This document shows, one piece after another, positions 61,149 through 64,000 of a stretch of DNA of 64,000 nucleotides. A model generated the notes under the pieces. It ran no database searches, had not been told where the DNA came from, and was given only the letters and a program-made list of their open reading frames with translations. Position 1 is the first letter of the stretch. Each line of letters starts with the position of its first letter. The DNA comes from Clostridia bacterium (GTDB taxonomy: Bacteria > Bacillota > Clostridia > Oscillospirales > Acutalibacteraceae): NCBI GenBank assembly GCA_017466365.1, contig JAFTUG010000007.1:62001-126000 (forward strand). Direction: 5' to 3'. Position numbers and translations under genes: made by a program.

Positions 61149-62414
61149 TCAAACACTTTCACGGTATTTCTTTCTTGCATATCTGAAAATAATATATGCA
61201 ATACAAATCAATGCAAATATTCCGATATAAAGTGCATATTTTTGAGCCTCGGGAGTCATTTCTTCGCCGTTATCAACAGCAGCCGATTCATCGCCGCCGA
61301 AGAAAAACGCGGAATTTCCCGTGCCCGAAGGAACATGATTCTTGACGTCATCCCAAAGTGTGCTCATAAGAGAAAGAATTTCGGGTTCAAGGTTCAGGAA
61401 AAGCTGTGTTTTGAACTGACCGTCTGCGGGATAGAGAATTTCATTCTCATAATATGAATACTCGGGATTGGTATAAACCTCGGTGTGAGGGCTTGCATAG
61501 CAGATATATTCCGCATTTGCAAGAGCTACCTCTGGTTCAAGAAGGAAGTTGATGTAAAGCTCTGCGGCAAGCTTGTTTTTTGAGCCTTTAAGAATACATG
61601 CCGCATCAACGAAAAAGTTAACACCCTCATCGGGGTAAACAAATGCAAGGTCAGGATTGTTTTCCTGCATTGAAAGGAAATCGCCTGCGTAATAAGGCGC
61701 AAGAGCAGCTTCGCCCGATTCCATTTTAAGGAAAACCTCATCATTTACATATGCGGGAGAAACATTCTTCTGCTCTTTAAGAAGCTCTGCGGCAACTCTC
61801 CACGAAGCAGGAGACTCGTTATTATAGTCCATTCCGAGAACACTCTGTGCAATTGCAAAAGCATCACGGGGATTATTAAACATCAGAATGCTGTTTGAAT
61901 ATTTCTCGTCCCAAAGAGAGGTCCAGCTTGTGGGTGCCTCATCAACCATTGCAGTGTTATAAATAAGACCTACCATGCCTACTGTATAAGGCACGGAATA
62001 GATGTTGTCGGGGTCATGTGCAAGGTTTTTATATTTTTCGGGAATATATTTATAGTTTGGGATATTTGAAAAATCAACGGGCTGAAGCATATCCTCGGCT
62101 ATCATTCTTTCAATCATGTAATCCGAAGGAATTACGATATCGTAGGAAACTCCGCCGCCCTTGAGCTTTGAATACATAACCTCGTTGTTATCGTAGGTTT
62201 CATACACAACATTGATGCCGTATTTTTCCTCAAATGCCGCATTGACGTCAAGAGAATCATCAACACCGTCGGAAATGTATTCACCCCAGTTATAAACATA
62301 AAGAGTTGTGCCTCTTAAAGCATCTATTTCGCTCTGCTCTGCCGCAAAAGCAAACACGCAGGGAACAAGAGCAATAATCAGCGCAAGAAACGCCGATACA
62401 ATTCTGTTTTTCAA
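61149..62414 (-). CDS. potD: Spermidine/putrescine ABC transporter substrate-binding protein
   Basis: About 421 residues from TTG at 62414 (GGAG eight bases before; the in-frame GTG at 62423 overlaps that site). PotD fold: TLYVYNWGEYISDGVDDSLD, YDIVIPSDYMIERMI and PYTVGMVGLIYNT are typical. The N-terminal signal (FLALIIALVPCVFAFAAEQS) has no convincing lipobox. Instead the protein has a C-terminal membrane helix (YALYIGIFALICIAYIIFRY) after an acidic linker, an uncommon way to hold a binding protein on the cell. Last of the operon potB-potC-potD. Confidence 0.92.
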   Translation of the reverse strand: MKNRIVSAFLALIIALVPCVFAFAAEQSEIDALRGTTLYVYNWGEYISDGVDDSLDVNAAFEEKYGINVVYETYDNNEVMYSKLKGGGVSYDIVIPSDYMIERMIAEDMLQPVDFSNIPNYKYIPEKYKNLAHDPDNIYSVPYTVGMVGLIYNTAMVDEAPTSWTSLWDEKYSNSILMFNNPRDAFAIAQSVLGMDYNNESPASWRVAAELLKEQKNVSPAYVNDEVFLKMESGEAALAPYYAGDFLSMQENNPDLAFVYPDEGVNFFVDAACILKGSKNKLAAELYINFLLEPEVALANAEYICYASPHTEVYTNPEYSYYENEILYPADGQFKTQLFLNLEPEILSLMSTLWDDVKNHVPSGTGNSAFFFGGDESAAVDNGEEMTPEAQKYALYIGIFALICIAYIIFRYARKKYRESV

Positions 62415-62440
62415 ATTTATCACTCCTTTGAGTAACCGCT

Positions 62441-63247
62441 TTATTGCTTTTTCTTTGACCTCTCATCGCTCTTCTGCTGGGCAATATTATAGAGGATAAG
62501 CAAAAGAAGAATGCTTACAAAAATCAAAGCGGAAAGTGCATACATATCGGGTTTTACTCTCTTCTTGGTCATTGAGAAAATTGCCACAGGAAGAGTCTGG
62601 AAACCCGGACCGCTGGTGAAATAACTGATAATGAAATCATCCAGCGAAAGAGTGAACGCCATAATCATACCCGTGATAATACCCGGCATGATTGACGGAA
62701 GAACAACCTTGAAGAAAGCCGACGCAGGCTTGCAGCCAAGATCCTGTGCCGCTTCGGCAAGGTTTCTGTCCGTTTGGCGAAGCTTTGGAAGAACGGTCAA
62801 TATAATATAAGGCAGATTGAATGTTACATGGGCGATAAGTAGAGTTCCGAAACCAAGAACCGCATCATCGCTGAAAAGTCTGCCGACAAAAACAAAAAGA
62901 AGCATCATTGAAATACCTGTTACGATTTCGGGGTTCATCATAGGAATGTTTGTTACCGCCATAACACCCGAACGTGGAATGCCTTTTTTGAATTTATCAA
63001 TTCCGACCGCAGCGGCAGTGCCGAGAACGGTTGCAATAAGCGATGAACTGACTGCAAGAATAAGCGTGTTATAAAGCGACCTGAGTGTTGCTTCATCCTC
63101 AAGAAGAACTCTGTACCAATCAAGCGAAAAGCCCGAGAACACGCTTGTGCTGCTGGATGAATTGAATGAAAAAACAATCATTACAACAATCGGAGCATAG
63201 AGAAAAAGGAATACGAGGGCGGTATATACTTTTGAAGCAATTTTCAT
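62441..63247 (-). CDS. potC: Spermidine/putrescine ABC transporter permease
   Basis: 268 residues, six membrane helices. FLYAPIVVMIVFSFNSSSST and the EAA loop EAAQDLGCKPASAFFKVVLP match PotC. It pairs with PotB to form the membrane channel. It overlaps potB by four bases. Confidence 0.93.
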   Translation of the reverse strand: MKIASKVYTALVFLFLYAPIVVMIVFSFNSSSSTSVFSGFSLDWYRVLLEDEATLRSLYNTLILAVSSSLIATVLGTAAAVGIDKFKKGIPRSGVMAVTNIPMMNPEIVTGISMMLLFVFVGRLFSDDAVLGFGTLLIAHVTFNLPYIILTVLPKLRQTDRNLAEAAQDLGCKPASAFFKVVLPSIMPGIITGMIMAFTLSLDDFIISYFTSGPGFQTLPVAIFSMTKKRVKPDMYALSALIFVSILLLLILYNIAQQKSDERSKKKQ

Positions 63248-64000
63248 ATTACCATGCCCTCCTCATCACCTGAAAAGCGGTTCATAACCGCCATGCAGAT
63301 AAGAATAAGCACCATAAGAACAAGAGAGAGCGATGCACCGAGATTATAGTTATAAGACTGTTGGAACTGTCTTTCAATAACATCGCCGATAAGGTCAAAT
63401 GATCCGCCGCCGAGCTTCTGTGAAATATAGAAAGTGCTGACTGACGGAACGAAAACCATGGTGATTCCCGAAACAATGCCGGGCATACTCATGGGAATAA
63501 TGCATTTTCTCACAACGGTAAGACCGTTGCCGCCGAGATCCTGACATGCTTCAACCATGCTGCGGTCAAGCTTTGCCATAACCGAATAAATCGGCATAAT
63601 CATATAGGGCAGGAAATTATAAACCATACCCAATATAACCGCTCCCTCGGTGTTAATCATATGTATCGGGTCAATTCCGATCTTTCCGAGAAAGCTGTTG
63701 ATAATACCCGTATCCTGCAAAAGAGCCATCCATGAATATGTTCTGATAAGAAAGCTCATCCACATTGGTAGCATAACAAGCATAACAAGAGTCCGCTGCA
63801 CCTTTTCCGTTTTCTGTGAAATAATATAAGCAAGAGGAAATGCAATAATCAGGCAGATTATCGTTGCTACTATGCCGAACCAGATTGAACGCAGAAAGGT
63901 GGGAATATATTTACCGAGTGCTTCAATATTTTCAAACGTGAATGCACCCGAAGCATCGGTGAATGAATAATACACAACAAAAATCAGCGGAGCAACTATA
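63244..64000 (-). CDS. potB: Spermidine/putrescine ABC transporter permease (partial, runs off the edge)
   Basis: At least 252 codons. The frame stays open to the right edge (reading VAPLIFVVYYSFTDASG), so the true start and the ATPase gene potA lie beyond the window. Six helices with the EAA loop EACQDLGGNGLTVVRKCIIP and the PotB-type SIWFGIVATIICLIIAFPLA. A methionine/valine at 63975 is only an internal codon. Confidence 0.92.
   Translation of the reverse strand, partial: IVAPLIFVVYYSFTDASGAFTFENIEALGKYIPTFLRSIWFGIVATIICLIIAFPLAYIISQKTEKVQRTLVMLVMLPMWMSFLIRTYSWMALLQDTGIINSFLGKIGIDPIHMINTEGAVILGMVYNFLPYMIMPIYSVMAKLDRSMVEACQDLGGNGLTVVRKCIIPMSMPGIVSGITMVFVPSVSTFYISQKLGGGSFDLIGDVIERQFQQSYNYNLGASLSLVLMVLILICMAVMNRFSGDEEGMVI

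Noticed and set aside
1..64000. tRNA, rRNA, insertion sequences or prophage genes
   Set aside because: No T-loop-like GTTCGAATC blocks, transposase, integrase or phage structural genes were seen in any part of the window.

Overview
The window looks like chromosomal DNA of a low-to-mid GC, endospore-forming anaerobe of the Clostridia, most likely an Oscillospirales/Ruminococcaceae-type gut or rumen bacterium. The evidence is: spore genes (gpr, a spoVAE-type gene, a SpoVD-type transpeptidase), a mra/dcw cluster in Firmicutes order, a MurE with the DNPR motif of meso-DAP ligases, a very large secreted protein ending in a dockerin-like module, PadR-DUF2812 and Met_gamma_lyase-family genes, and strong Shine-Dalgarno sites with TTG/GTG starts. 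I see no tRNA, rRNA, CRISPR array, insertion sequence or prophage.

Layout. 1-4.7 kb (minus): a partial small exported protein, then a compact operon yhaM-like / DUF2804 / prmA / double 4Fe-4S protein / esterase. 4.8-6.1 kb (plus): an FMN riboswitch with terminator controlling ribU and a co-translated DNA-deoxyinosine glycosylase gene. 6.1-7.2 kb (minus): a three-gene operon for one exported protein and two very short hydrophobic peptides, not recognised. 7.5-12.4 kb: a solitary MazF, PduL, a Thr/Ala-repeat lipoprotein, an orphan ABC binding protein, and an unusual VTT (DedA-like)-nucleoside hydrolase fusion. 12.5-19.8 kb: a radical SAM protein, a GPH-type sugar symporter with a roughly 300-residue coiled-coil tail, an FGGY sugar kinase, a candidate structured RNA, and an ArsB/NhaD-type permease. 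19.8-21.8 kb: a PadR/DUF2812 pair with two visible operators, and a small membrane protein.

22.0-36.6 kb (minus) is the cell-wall/division cluster mraZ-rsmH-ftsL-spoVD-murE-murF-mraY-ftsW-murG-murA-ftsQ-ftsZ, read from a promoter followed by four MraZ boxes at exact 10-bp phasing; murC, murD, murB and ftsA are absent from it. 36.7-40.4 kb holds divergent gpr and rpsT, a 53-residue Cys-tailed membrane peptide behind a consensus promoter, spoVAE, acpP and nagA. 40.35-40.87 kb is a non-coding AT-rich gap with a small DnaA-box-like cluster. 40.9-46.3 kb is one giant secreted dockerin-like protein.

46.5-50.5 kb: a HAD hydrolase, an MGMT-fold protein, and an overlapping SIS / GH84 / YkgJ operon that suggests amino-sugar salvage together with nagA. 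50.6-58.1 kb (plus): a long operon malQ / Met_gamma_lyase-type PLP enzyme / DUF2461 / phosphohexomutase / three tandem endonuclease-exonuclease-phosphatase paralogues. 58.2-61.1 kb: a membrane-interrupted M28 peptidase and a secreted PHP-domain protein. 61.1-64.0 kb (minus): polyamine ABC transporter genes, binding protein plus two permeases, running off the window edge.

The best candidates for something undescribed are the short-hydrophobic-peptide operon (6.1-7.2 kb), the VTT-nucleoside hydrolase fusion, the promoter-hairpin-terminator unit at 18.19-18.34 kb, the symporter tail and the dockerin-like giant. All identifications come from reading the sequence; no database search was run.
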